Assembly (NCBI GenBank): GCA_947457605.1
Contig: CANGWP010000046.1
Span: 1 to 14,794 of the forward strand
Reading direction: 5' to 3'
From: Bdellovibrionales bacterium
GTDB taxonomy: Bacteria; Bdellovibrionota; UBA1018; CAIMNF01
Length of the DNA: 14,794 nucleotides
The translations under genes were made by a program, and so were the position numbers. Shown piece after piece: positions 1 through 7,858 of the stretch (its first letter is position 1; each line of letters opens with the position of its first letter). A model generated the notes under the pieces. It searched no databases, was not told where the DNA came from, and saw nothing but the letters and a program-made list of their open reading frames with translations.

Positions 1-454
1 CTTTTCTTAGCTCCGGAAGGATTTCCTGGATGTGGGAGTGAAACTGATCGTCCGGACGGCCTGCCTTCAGGAGCTTCAATGAATCTTCGGCCTGCGTGGA
101 TACCAGATTGAGCTTGGAGAGGGATTCCATCCTTTTTCGATGAGCGGATCGTGTTTTTGGCCGGTTCAGTTTTTCAGACTGGATCTGGATGTCGCTTTCG
201 AGCGTCATGAGTGAAAGCTTCTTTTGAAGCTGATCCAGGAAAGCTTTGCAGGAATCAGAAAACAGGTTCACTCCGTTCCCTTCCCTTGTGCATCTTGAAA
301 TCGGGGATTCCGGGCTGGTTTCATCGAGGATCCGACCCAATGAGAGACCTGCGCGAACAACTCCGTTTTTCGGAGATTCCGGAATCGATGCCATTCCCCG
401 GTTGAGGAAGAGGAGGCCCAGGATGATCCATGAGAGGCGTTTCACGGGGCTCAA
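1..454 (-). CDS. Hypothetical secreted protein, 3' end outside window
   Basis: This reading frame stays open from a TTG start at 454 to the window edge, giving about 151 residues of an incomplete protein. The start is chosen because GGGAGG lies 6 nt upstream of the TTG; an in-frame GTG three codons later is the alternative. The N-terminus (SPVKRLSWIILGLLFLNRG, then MASIPESP) reads as a signal peptide: a short basic region, a hydrophobic stretch at about residues 8-17, and a possible cleavage site near the MAS. The mature part is charged, with two cysteines (around NLFSDSCKAF and ISRCTR) and long Lys/Glu/Leu-rich helical stretches. No family is recognised. It follows the VWA-like gene on the same strand after 79 nt that hold their own promoter-like sequence. 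Export is inferred from the leader only. Confidence 0.6.
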   Translation of the reverse strand, partial: MSPVKRLSWIILGLLFLNRGMASIPESPKNGVVRAGLSLGRILDETSPESPISRCTREGNGVNLFSDSCKAFLDQLQKKLSLMTLESDIQIQSEKLNRPKTRSAHRKRMESLSKLNLVSTQAEDSLKLLKAGRPDDQFHSHIQEILPELRK

Positions 455-500
455 CCTATCCCTCCCGAATGGCCCGGTCAAGAATAAATTGAATTAATTT

Positions 501-528
501 AATATATTCATAAAGGGCCGTTTTTCAA
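501..528 (-). promoter_or_regulatory. Putative sigma70-like promoter for the 1-454 gene
   Basis: On the minus strand TTGAAA (523-528) and TATATT (501-506) are separated by 16 nt in an AT-rich intergenic stretch. The predicted start of transcription falls about 40 nt before the TTG start codon. The spacing and both hexamers fit a housekeeping promoter, but this is a pattern match only. Confidence 0.4.
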
Positions 529-533
529 TGGGT

Positions 534-1433
534 TTAGGGCGACAAGGCCCTGCTCCCGATGGATTGCCCGAGGCTCAGGTAGAAGGACTCGTACGCTGTT
601 CCGGATACGAGGTTGATGTTTCCCTCCATCGATCCGTTTTGAACCGAGGAAACGAGGCTTCTCATGTTTTGCGCGCGATTCGCGATGCCCTGATAGCAGC
701 CGAGAAGCCCGTAATCCTGGTGATCATACTGGGACATCATCGTGCTGACGGAATATCTCGGATTGCCCCCTTTCAGGGCGCTCAGGGATTCATCGATGTA
801 TTCCTTGTATCCTTTTCGGGCATCGATGGTCGGCCAACTCGGACTCCATCCGAGAATTTCGGTATTCGAGGCGTTTCCGAGAAGTGTGTACGACGCGTTT
901 CGAACCATGGGAAGATCCATGCGTCTTTCCTGGATGTGCCATGCACCGGTATTCTCCTGGCCTGGGATCAGGGTGTTCGGATTGATCTGCCGCCAGTTGT
1001 TCATGTGGCTGAAGAAGTGGAAATGGGTGAGGGCATCCGGCCGGAAAAGACTTCGAAGGTTCGAGGAGGGGGCATATTTGAAATAATCCCAATCCAAGGA
1101 ATTGAAGAGGAAGGCAACGAGTGCCTTTCCGAGCGGTGCATTGATGGTCGCTCCCGCAACGGGAATGAAATTCCGCGCGGCTGCAATCATCGCATCGGCC
1201 TGGGCATCCAACTGGGAGGTCGATAGGTTCTCGGCGTTTGAAGGTTTGGAGCAACCCACGACCAGTTCTCTTCCGGTGCGAGACCAGGTTCGACTCGCAA
1301 GAACGATCGCAAGGCAGGTGTTCACATCAGGATTTTTGAGTAGGGAGTCCCTGAGACTTGCAAGGGAGTCTTTCAGTCTCGCACGATAGGCATCGGCCTC
1401 ATCCGTGTCATCCACCACCAAAACGAGATCCAC
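534..1433 (-). CDS. von Willebrand factor A-like domain protein, 5' end uncertain
   Basis: The first in-frame usable start is a GTG at 1433, giving 299 aa. The protein opens directly with VDLVLVVDDTDEADAY, which resembles the first beta strand and metal site of a VWA domain. It is followed by an amphipathic helix and a second strand, TCLAIVLASRTW (about residues 39-50). The canonical DxSxS metal motif is degenerate (DDTDE), so metal binding may be weakened. The rest, to SIGSRALSP, is aromatic-rich and unassigned. VWA domains usually mediate protein adhesion or complex assembly, often outside the cytoplasm. Starting at 1433 would put the first strand at residue 2 with no export signal. The frame upstream remains open to 1604 with coding-like content, so the true N-terminus is probably missing or shifted. 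The VWA call rests on short motif resemblance. Confidence 0.6.
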   Translation of the reverse strand: MDLVLVVDDTDEADAYRARLKDSLASLRDSLLKNPDVNTCLAIVLASRTWSRTGRELVVGCSKPSNAENLSTSQLDAQADAMIAAARNFIPVAGATINAPLGKALVAFLFNSLDWDYFKYAPSSNLRSLFRPDALTHFHFFSHMNNWRQINPNTLIPGQENTGAWHIQERRMDLPMVRNASYTLLGNASNTEILGWSPSWPTIDARKGYKEYIDESLSALKGGNPRYSVSTMMSQYDHQDYGLLGCYQGIANRAQNMRSLVSSVQNGSMEGNINLVSGTAYESFYLSLGQSIGSRALSP

Positions 1434-1604
1434 ATTCTTGTACCGGGAGCTGGTGCTTGCGCCAGCGGAAACTGAGACGGAGTTTGAACTGGGGGCGGTC
1501 CCAAAGCCCTGGTTTGTGCCTGATTCATAAAACCCCCTGATCCTGATTCTACGGGGGGTGTGTCCCTCTGAAAATGTGTCATCGGTGACACATCGGAGCC
1601 CGCC
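1434..1604 (-). other. Coding-like 5' extension of the VWA gene without a start codon
   Basis: In the same frame as the VWA-like gene, 57 further codons are open up to a TGA at 1605-1607. They encode a Ser/Gly/Thr-rich linker ending in GASTSSRYKN just before VDLVLVV. By eye this frame is rich in C/G at third positions near 1434-1530, as expected of coding sequence, but it contains no ATG, GTG or TTG. A well-placed AGGGGG plus ATG at 1528 lies in a different frame and would need a 1-nt shift to enter the VWA frame. Explanations are gene decay, an assembly indel, recoding or a rare start codon. Confidence 0.45.
1574..1593. promoter_or_regulatory. Perfect 8+8 bp palindrome, possible operator
   Basis: ATGTGTCA and TGACACAT are exact inverted repeats separated by TCGG. 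The site lies between the CorA gene and the VWA-like gene, which are divergent. Its symmetry and half-site length fit a dimeric regulator, and TGTG/CACA ends are reminiscent of Crp/Fnr-type sites, although the spacing differs from the classical one. It could also fold as an RNA hairpin, but no T-run follows on either strand. Confidence 0.35.
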
Positions 1605-1662
1605 TCAATCGGCTGATTTTTAAATCAAAAACGTCGAGAAACCGGCATGATTCGACTATTTT

Positions 1663-2610
1663 ATGATAGCCTCGAAGGCCATGAAGCGAACCGAGATTGA
1701 GCACAAGGGGAGTACTTTTCGATGGATTGATGTGACGGATCCGGGGCCGGGCGAGCTGTCCGGCATTGCAAGCGAGCTCTCGCTCCACGCGACCCAGATT
1801 CAGGACTGTCTTGAGCCTTTTCATCTTCCGAAATACGAATCGGCGGCGGAATTCAACAGGGATTATTCTTTTTTGATGGTTCGGGTGGTGCAGGAAGATG
1901 CTGCCCCCAAGGCGGACACGATTCTCGAACTCACCCGAAAGATCGCGATGTTTTTTGGAGAGAATTTCATTCTGACCGTTCACCGCAAAGAAATCGGATT
2001 TCTCGACGCGCTCAAGACAAAGTGGAGTGCCCGGCTTTCGAGTTATCAAGGGAACCCTCGGGATCATTTGCTGTATGATCTTTTGAGTGAGAGTTTTGAG
2101 ACCTTCGATCGTGAGTTCGAAAGGTCGGAGACTGAACGGGATGAATTGGAGCTGGCAATACTCGATCTGCGACCGAAGAGATATGAAATCCGGATTCTTT
2201 ATCGGTTGAAAAGAAGGGCTGCGGTTTGCAGGCGAATCCTTCGGATGAGCGGAGAGGCTGTGAGCAGGCTTACCCGTGATTCAACCGCAAGTTCGAGGAT
2301 CTATGCATCCGATCTTCGGGATGACCTCGAGAACACCCTTCAATACTCGGAGGATCTGGTGGAGGGGCTGAATCAGTTGCTCGGCATCCATCATTCGCTT
2401 GAAAGCCAGAGATCCAATGAGGTCATGAAGTTTCTTGCGATTTTCTCCGCCTTCTTTTTTCCCCTCACCCTGATCGTCGGGATCTATGGAATGAATTTCA
2501 AGCATATGCCGGAACTGGATCTCGAGTGGGGGTATCCGGCCGCTCTTGGCCTGATGGCCCTGACCTCTTTCTGGATCTGGATTTGGTTCAAGAAAAAGCG
2601 ATGGCTTTGA
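1663..2610 (+). CDS. corA: CorA-family Mg2+/divalent metal channel
   Basis: The 315-aa product has the layout of the CorA/MIT family: a long cytoplasmic N-terminal alpha/beta domain (about residues 10-150), a long charged stalk helix (about 150-255), and two C-terminal membrane segments (about 256-275 and 291-309). The signature YGMNF lies at 275-279, just after the first membrane helix, where GMN forms the ion selectivity loop. The basic tail KKKRWL is also typical. CorA works as an inner-membrane pentamer importing Mg2+, with Co2+/Ni2+ as possible alternatives. The start is uncertain: ATG 1663 has no Shine-Dalgarno, and ATG 1681 (MKRTEIEHKG) has an AAGG only 2 nt away but fits the family N-terminus well. 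It converges on the HDAC-like gene with a 45-nt gap and no visible terminator. Confidence 0.9.
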   Translation: MIASKAMKRTEIEHKGSTFRWIDVTDPGPGELSGIASELSLHATQIQDCLEPFHLPKYESAAEFNRDYSFLMVRVVQEDAAPKADTILELTRKIAMFFGENFILTVHRKEIGFLDALKTKWSARLSSYQGNPRDHLLYDLLSESFETFDREFERSETERDELELAILDLRPKRYEIRILYRLKRRAAVCRRILRMSGEAVSRLTRDSTASSRIYASDLRDDLENTLQYSEDLVEGLNQLLGIHHSLESQRSNEVMKFLAIFSAFFFPLTLIVGIYGMNFKHMPELDLEWGYPAALGLMALTSFWIWIWFKKKRWL

Positions 2611-2655
2611 AAAGATGAGGGCCATGGAACCGATAGCACCCATGAGAAGCCTGGT

Positions 2656-3570
2656 TCATCGCGATACGGACCCTTTGGAAAAAACATCAGTCGCTATCCG
2701 GTACGTGTTCGAATAAGCCTGAACACTCAGTTCAATGGGCTTTGCATATCCACCCCCAAGCGCAAGCGAAAGAGGGATGCCCGATCGGTACGCGTAGGAA
2801 AGCACGAGTTCATCCCGCTTCATGAGTCCATCAAACGAGAGGTCGAGTTTGCCCAAAGTATCTTCCTTCAGGGGATCCACACCCATCTGGTAGAAGATAT
2901 AATCAGGATCAAACCGCCGGACCTCAATCAGTCCATCTGCGAGATGCGAAAGATAGGTCTCATCGCCTGTTCCATCGGGAAGTGCGATGTCGAGATGGGA
3001 GGGGACTTTGACAAAGGGATAGTTTTTTTCTCCGTGCATGCTGAAAATGAAAACTCCCTCATCCCGGCGCAGAATGCTTGAGTTTCCATTTCCCTGATGC
3101 ACATCAAGATCGATGATCGCAATCCGTTTCTTCCGTCCATCCCGTTTCAGGAGCCGGGTTGCAACCGCTATGTCGTTGAACACGCAGTATCCCTCGCCCC
3201 GATCCGCATGAGAATGATGCGTTCCTCCCGCGAGATTCCCCGCAATCCCATCCCGGAGCGCGTCTTCCATTGCCGCGATGGCCCCGCCGACGGAGGCGCA
3301 AGATCGATCATAGAGCCCGGGGCTCCAAGGAAAACCAAGGCGTTTCAGGGTCTGCTCTTCTACGTTTCCTGTTCTCATGGCCTCGATGTAGTCAGGGGTG
3401 TGGGCAAGCTCCAGAATATCGGGTTTCACAAGAGGGCTCTCTTTCAGATCGGACGGAGCAATGATTTTCTGCTCGAGGAGGCGATCCCGAAGCATCCGGT
3501 ATTTCTCGATGGGGAAGCGATGGCCCTCGGGAAGCGGAAGCACGTAGTGGTCCGAGTAGTAGACGTTCAT
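2656..3570 (-). CDS. Histone deacetylase-family zinc amidohydrolase
   Basis: The 304-aa protein carries the complete active-site set of the arginase/deacetylase superfamily: catalytic His pair in AGGTHHSH (H118, H119), zinc ligands D156 and H158 in DLDVHQGNG and D232 in GVDPL, and the transition-state Tyr in LGGGYA (Y275). Size and motifs match compact bacterial members related to class IV HDACs. Family members hydrolyse acetyl-lysine, acetylpolyamines or other N-acyl amides; the substrate cannot be read from the sequence. Its ATG overlaps the truB stop by 4 nt (ATGA), and a GGAG lies 8 nt upstream inside truB, so it is probably translated from the rimP-nusA-infB-rbfA-truB message. A role in deacetylating translation or nucleoid proteins is speculation based on that context. 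Confidence 0.88.
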   Translation of the reverse strand: MNVYYSDHYVLPLPEGHRFPIEKYRMLRDRLLEQKIIAPSDLKESPLVKPDILELAHTPDYIEAMRTGNVEEQTLKRLGFPWSPGLYDRSCASVGGAIAAMEDALRDGIAGNLAGGTHHSHADRGEGYCVFNDIAVATRLLKRDGRKKRIAIIDLDVHQGNGNSSILRRDEGVFIFSMHGEKNYPFVKVPSHLDIALPDGTGDETYLSHLADGLIEVRRFDPDYIFYQMGVDPLKEDTLGKLDLSFDGLMKRDELVLSYAYRSGIPLSLALGGGYAKPIELSVQAYSNTYRIATDVFSKGSVSR

Positions 3571-4544
3571 CGAGTGTTCTCCGTGCCCGGACTTTGCGGA
3601 TTGAACACCCTCTGAAGCCGATAGGGTTGATTTTCATCCGCCCGCTCGAGCAAGCCAATCAAGGACGAGTGATCCCGAATCAGAAGATAACGCCCTTTGA
3701 GTGAAAGCCCCTCGGCTTGATCAAGGAACTCCTGAATGGCATCCATTCGGCCTGCGCGGATTCGGGAGGCGCGGATGGAGTCGGTCTTGATTTCAGGCAC
3801 ATGCGTGGCAAGGCGATCCAGCGGAATCAGATTCGGCAGTGATTCATGGTGTTTCTCAATGACATCGATCGTTTGATCGAGGGGAAGGCTTTCCATGATG
3901 TTTCGATCGCTCGATGCGGTTCTCCGAAGGGAAGCAAGGTGGGCCACGGTTCCAGCTTTTTTCGCAAGGTCCGAAGCAAGCACCCTCACATAGGTGCCGC
4001 TCTCGCAGGTAACTTCAAAGGAAAGGGAGTTCGGCGTGGTGTTTGAGAGAGTGAAGGAGTGAATCGTTTTTTGAATCGCCTCGCGCTCGATCTCAACCCC
4101 CTTCCGGGCAAGTTCGTAGAGTGCAACGCCATCGCGCTTTTTTGCGGAATGCATGGGCGGTGTTTGAAAATAGGGCCCGGCTACAAATTCCTCTGCAAGG
4201 GGTTGCCATTGTGGAAGGGAAAGGTCCGGCACCGGTAATTCGTTGGTTTTCTCGCCCGTGAGGTCTCCCGAATCTGTTTCGATTCCAAGGCGGATGGTTC
4301 CGGTATAGGTTTTTTTGGAATGGAGATAGCAATCCGCAAGCTTCGTTGCCTCGCCGAACAGCACCACGAGGACCCCCGTGGCAAACGGATCCAGCGTTCC
4401 ACCATGCCCGATCTTGAGTGTTTTCGAGGCAAGATTGCGGTGGATGAGAGCCCACTTCAAGCGGGTCACCACCTGGCTTGAAGACAGGTCAGCGGGCTTG
4501 TCGATCACAAACGCCCCCAATGCCGGGAAAGGGGAGGCCTTCAT
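3567..4544 (-). CDS. truB: tRNA pseudouridine(55) synthase TruB
   Basis: TruB isomerises U55 in the T-loop of nearly all tRNAs to pseudouridine and also acts as a tRNA chaperone. The 325-aa sequence shows the family motifs in order: the N-terminal motif DKPADLSSSQ (15-24), IGHGGTLDPFATGVL with catalytic Asp52, the KTY motif with Tyr80, PPMHSAKK (129-136) and ESGTYVRVLASDLA (181-194). A basic C-terminal region of about 100 residues occupies the position of the PUA-like domain but is only loosely recognisable. The ATG shares one base with the rbfA stop (TGATG), and the only purine-rich stretch upstream is distant, so initiation probably depends on translational coupling. The downstream HDAC-like gene overlaps its stop by 4 nt. 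Confidence 0.96.
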   Translation of the reverse strand: MKASPFPALGAFVIDKPADLSSSQVVTRLKWALIHRNLASKTLKIGHGGTLDPFATGVLVVLFGEATKLADCYLHSKKTYTGTIRLGIETDSGDLTGEKTNELPVPDLSLPQWQPLAEEFVAGPYFQTPPMHSAKKRDGVALYELARKGVEIEREAIQKTIHSFTLSNTTPNSLSFEVTCESGTYVRVLASDLAKKAGTVAHLASLRRTASSDRNIMESLPLDQTIDVIEKHHESLPNLIPLDRLATHVPEIKTDSIRASRIRAGRMDAIQEFLDQAEGLSLKGRYLLIRDHSSLIGLLERADENQPYRLQRVFNPQSPGTENTR

Positions 4545-4918
4545 CAGGTGGGCTTTTTTTCTTCCGAGATCTGCTTTAAGAGTTCATGAACCCGAAGGGT
4601 GTTTTCAAGACCCTTGTCCTCCCGAAACAAAAGCTCCGGCATAAACCTGAGCTGAATCGCCTTCGAGAGCGTGCGCTTGATGTGACCCTTGGCGCGGGTC
4701 AGGCTGTCAAGGCAATGCTCCATGAGCTCGGGGTCTGTCGCGGTCTGGTCGAGGGACAGAATCGAGATGAATACGGTCGCTTGCTTTGCATCCCGGGTCA
4801 TCTCGACTTTCGTCACGGTGACCGACGGGATGCGCGGATCTTTCAGGTCTCGATTGATGAGAACATTGAGCTCATCTTTCATGACCGATTGAATGCGTTG
4901 AATTCGAATGGCGTCCAT
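4544..4918 (-). CDS. rbfA: Ribosome-binding factor A
   Basis: RbfA is a small KH-fold protein that binds the 30S subunit during late maturation of the 16S 5' end and helps cold adaptation. The 124-aa product is of normal length. It begins with the usual RIQRIQSVMKDEL helix, continues with the LKDPRI segment (25-30) and strand TVTKVEMTRDAKQATVFIS, and ends with the characteristic RFMPELLFRED (91-101) before a final helix. It starts 9 nt after the infB stop with only a weak A-rich ribosome-binding region and overlaps truB by 1 nt. The infB-rbfA-truB order is the classical one. Confidence 0.96.
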   Translation of the reverse strand: MDAIRIQRIQSVMKDELNVLINRDLKDPRIPSVTVTKVEMTRDAKQATVFISILSLDQTATDPELMEHCLDSLTRAKGHIKRTLSKAIQLRFMPELLFREDKGLENTLRVHELLKQISEEKKPT

Positions 4919-4927
4919 GACTTTTTC

Positions 4928-7858
4928 TTAGAGTTCCTGGGCAACCATGTCGATTTGGTAGGCTTCGATGAGGTCTCCGACCTTGATGTCGTTGTACCCG
5001 TCGATTCCCATCCCGCACTCGTAACCTTGGTTGACTTCTTTTGCGTCATCCTTAAAGCGCTTGAGCGAGTTCAACTTGCCATCGAAGATGATCCGGCTGT
5101 CACGAAGGAGTCGGACTTGTGCGTTCCGCACGAGTTTTCCATCAATGACAAAGCAACCTGCAACCGTTCCCGCTTTCGGAATCGAGAATGTCTGGCGCAC
5201 TTCCGCGCGACCAAGGTAGGTTTCGACGCGTTTCTTGTCGAGAAGACCTGCCATCGCAAGTTTCACGTCATCAATCAGTTCATAGATGATGTTGTAGCAC
5301 TTGATTTCGATGTGCTCGGATTCAGCCAAAGAACGGGCCTTGGTTTCCGGACGAACGTTGAAGCCGATGATGATTGCGTTTGAGGCATTTGCCAGCATCA
5401 CATCGCTCTCGGTGATTCCTCCGGCAGCAGAGTGGATCACTTTCACCTTCACTTTTTCGGTCGATTGCTTGATGAGGGATTCCTTCACCGCTTCCACCGA
5501 ACCGAATACGTCGGCCTTAAGCACTACCCGGAGTTCCTTGAGTTCCCCGGCCTGAGCACGGGCAAACAAATCTTCCATCGAGGCTTTCGAGCTCATCTGC
5601 TTTTTGTCGCGGGCTTGAGCTGTACGGTGATCCACAAGAGTGGTCGCCGCTTTTTCATCTTTTACAGAGTCAATCGGCTCTCCGGCATTTGGTACGCCAT
5701 CGAGTCCTAGGACCTCAGCTGCCATCCCGGGGAGCACTTCTTTTACTGATTCGCCCAAGTGATTCGTCATGGCCTTCACTCGGCCCCACTGGGTGCCGCT
5801 GACCACGATGTCCCCGACCTTGAGGATCCCGCGGTTCACAAGCACGCTTGCAACAGGACCACGGCCTTTTTCCACGCGGGACTCTAGTACGACTCCGCGC
5901 ATGAGTCCTTTTTGGGAGGCTTTGAGATCCTGAACCTCTGCGACGAGGAGAATGCTCTCGAGCAGTTTGTCGATGTTGGTCTTTTTGAGTGCGGAAACGG
6001 GAACGTAGATGGTTTCTCCGCCCCAGTCCTCGGCCAAGAGGTCAAGTTCGGCAAGTGCCTGCTTGATCTTCTCGGGATTCGCACCCGGTTTGTCGATCTT
6101 GTTTACGGCAACGATGATCGGAACCTCGGCAGCCTTCGCGTGAGAGAGCGCCTCACGGGTCTGAGGCATGACGCCATCATCGGCAGACACGACCAGAATC
6201 ACGATGTCAGTCACGTTCGCACCCCGTGCACGCATGCTTGTGAATGCTTCGTGACCCGGAGTGTCGATAAAGGTAATGAGTTTGCCGTCTTTTTGAATGG
6301 TATACGCACCAATGTGCTGGGTGATCCCGCCTGCTTCTCCGCCGGCCACATTGGCTTCGCGGATGGAGTCAAGGAGGGTGGTTTTCCCGTGGTCGACGTG
6401 GCCCATGATGGTCACAACCGGAGGACGCGGGAGTAGATCTTCCGCCTTTTCCTCGGTGGTTTCCAAAACCTCGTCTTCGCGGAATGCGATGTTCTTCACT
6501 TCGAACTGGAATTCCTGGGCAATGATCGAGGCGGTATCAAAATCGATCGATTGATTCATGGTGGCCATGGTGCCCATGCTCATGAGTTTCTTGATCACAT
6601 CGCCTGATTTCACGCTCATCTGTTGCGCGAAATCAGAAACCTTGATCGTATCGCCCATCTCGACAACCCGCTTGTGGGCTGCAGCCACGGTGATTTCGGT
6701 CTTTTTTACGTCTTTACCCACCGGAGCCTTCTTCTTTTTCGGGATGAAGATCATCTCTTTCTTCCGGTAATCGGAGAATTTGACGTCTTCTGGTTTGATG
6801 ACGGCATCAAATGCCTTGGGGCCGCGTTTGCGGGCTTCTTCCTCGGCCATGCGGTCGAGATTTTCCTTGTCGACCCGGGCAAATTTGAAGCTGTCGCGAT
6901 CGGATTTGAATGTGCCTTTGCCCGCGGTTGCGCCTGTTGCGCCCGCCTTGTCGCCCGCAGGTTTTGCAGGTTCAGGCTTGGCTTGTTCGATGATGCGAAG
7001 TCCGCCCGGACGTTTGGCAAGAGAGTCCTTGAGACTGTAGGTGGTGAGGGTGGTTTCCGTCCTGCGAATGACCGAAGTGGTGGTTTTTCCACCTTCGGTT
7101 TTCACTTCGGTTCGAACCGTCTCCACCCGATTTCCGTCTGTGGATGTCTTGATGGAAGGTTTCGGCGCTTCGGGTTCGACGTGTGCTGCGGGAGGGGGTG
7201 CCAAAGTCTCGGTTGCTGCGGGCGCCGCCACAACCTCTTCAAGGACTTCAGGGGCCGCTTCCAAAACCTGGGGGGCCTCGGGGGCTTTCGCCTCTTTTTC
7301 GGTCCCAGTCACAGTTGAAATGGTCGAGGTAACCGTTTGAGTCGCGCCATCCGAAAGCACTCGGCGGCGAATCACGGTAGAGCTGCTGGATGAGGTTTCA
7401 GAGCCTGCAGCGGGTGCGGTAGATGCAGGACTTGCCGCAGGAGTGGCAGGGGTTGCATCTTTTGCTGTGGCGGTAGCAGTGGTCCGCTTCCGGACCGGTT
7501 TTGCCGCCGGAGTTGCAGCGGGAGCTGCCTCGGGGGAGGGGGCTGCCGCTTTTGCCGTTGTCTTTGGCGCGGTCTTCGCTGCGGTTTTTGCCGGAGTTTT
7601 GGTTGCGACAGTGGCTCCTGCTCCCGCAGCCTTACGGGTCACCACTTTTTTGGCACCGGAAGCGCCCGCTTCCGCACCAACCGTAGTGGACCCGACCTTA
7701 AGCACATTGCGGGCCTTCTCGACATCGCCATCGGTCAGTTCACTCATGTGATTCTTCACATTGATGTCGAGCCCCTTTAGCTTGTCGACAAGAGAGATCG
7801 AGTCAATCCCGAGCTCCTTGGCCAATTCGTATACTTTCAACGGTTCGCGATCCGTCAT
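4928..7858 (-). CDS. infB: Translation initiation factor IF-2
   Basis: IF2 is the GTPase that brings fMet-tRNA to the 30S subunit and promotes subunit joining. The 976-aa protein has an N-terminal IF2N domain (about 1-53), then some 320 residues of Ala/Pro/Thr/Lys-rich linker, a second IF2N-like domain (about 388-456) and the GTPase domain. The latter has GHVDHGKT (486-493), DTPGH (532-536), NKID (586-589) and SAL (622-624). Domains II to IV follow to the end. The linker makes it clearly longer than the E. coli protein of about 890 aa. The ATG overlaps the nusA stop by 4 nt, and a GGAGG sits 9 nt upstream within nusA, so the two are coupled. The linker region is open in other frames because of its composition. 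Confidence 0.98.
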   Translation of the reverse strand: MTDREPLKVYELAKELGIDSISLVDKLKGLDINVKNHMSELTDGDVEKARNVLKVGSTTVGAEAGASGAKKVVTRKAAGAGATVATKTPAKTAAKTAPKTTAKAAAPSPEAAPAATPAAKPVRKRTTATATAKDATPATPAASPASTAPAAGSETSSSSSTVIRRRVLSDGATQTVTSTISTVTGTEKEAKAPEAPQVLEAAPEVLEEVVAAPAATETLAPPPAAHVEPEAPKPSIKTSTDGNRVETVRTEVKTEGGKTTTSVIRRTETTLTTYSLKDSLAKRPGGLRIIEQAKPEPAKPAGDKAGATGATAGKGTFKSDRDSFKFARVDKENLDRMAEEEARKRGPKAFDAVIKPEDVKFSDYRKKEMIFIPKKKKAPVGKDVKKTEITVAAAHKRVVEMGDTIKVSDFAQQMSVKSGDVIKKLMSMGTMATMNQSIDFDTASIIAQEFQFEVKNIAFREDEVLETTEEKAEDLLPRPPVVTIMGHVDHGKTTLLDSIREANVAGGEAGGITQHIGAYTIQKDGKLITFIDTPGHEAFTSMRARGANVTDIVILVVSADDGVMPQTREALSHAKAAEVPIIVAVNKIDKPGANPEKIKQALAELDLLAEDWGGETIYVPVSALKKTNIDKLLESILLVAEVQDLKASQKGLMRGVVLESRVEKGRGPVASVLVNRGILKVGDIVVSGTQWGRVKAMTNHLGESVKEVLPGMAAEVLGLDGVPNAGEPIDSVKDEKAATTLVDHRTAQARDKKQMSSKASMEDLFARAQAGELKELRVVLKADVFGSVEAVKESLIKQSTEKVKVKVIHSAAGGITESDVMLANASNAIIIGFNVRPETKARSLAESEHIEIKCYNIIYELIDDVKLAMAGLLDKKRVETYLGRAEVRQTFSIPKAGTVAGCFVIDGKLVRNAQVRLLRDSRIIFDGKLNSLKRFKDDAKEVNQGYECGMGIDGYNDIKVGDLIEAYQIDMVAQEL

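Noticed and set aside
528..1226. A 232-codon plus-strand open frame opposite the VWA-like gene
   Set aside because: Given the doubtful VWA 5' end it was considered as the real gene. Its translation has no recognisable domain, while the minus strand reads as a VWA fold.
1579..2067. A 162-codon minus-strand frame opposite the CorA gene
   Set aside because: It is antisense to a protein with a clear GMN motif and two membrane helices; no independent support.
2611..2655. A terminator between the convergent CorA and HDAC-like genes
   Set aside because: No GC-rich hairpin with a T-run can be seen on either strand in these 45 nt.
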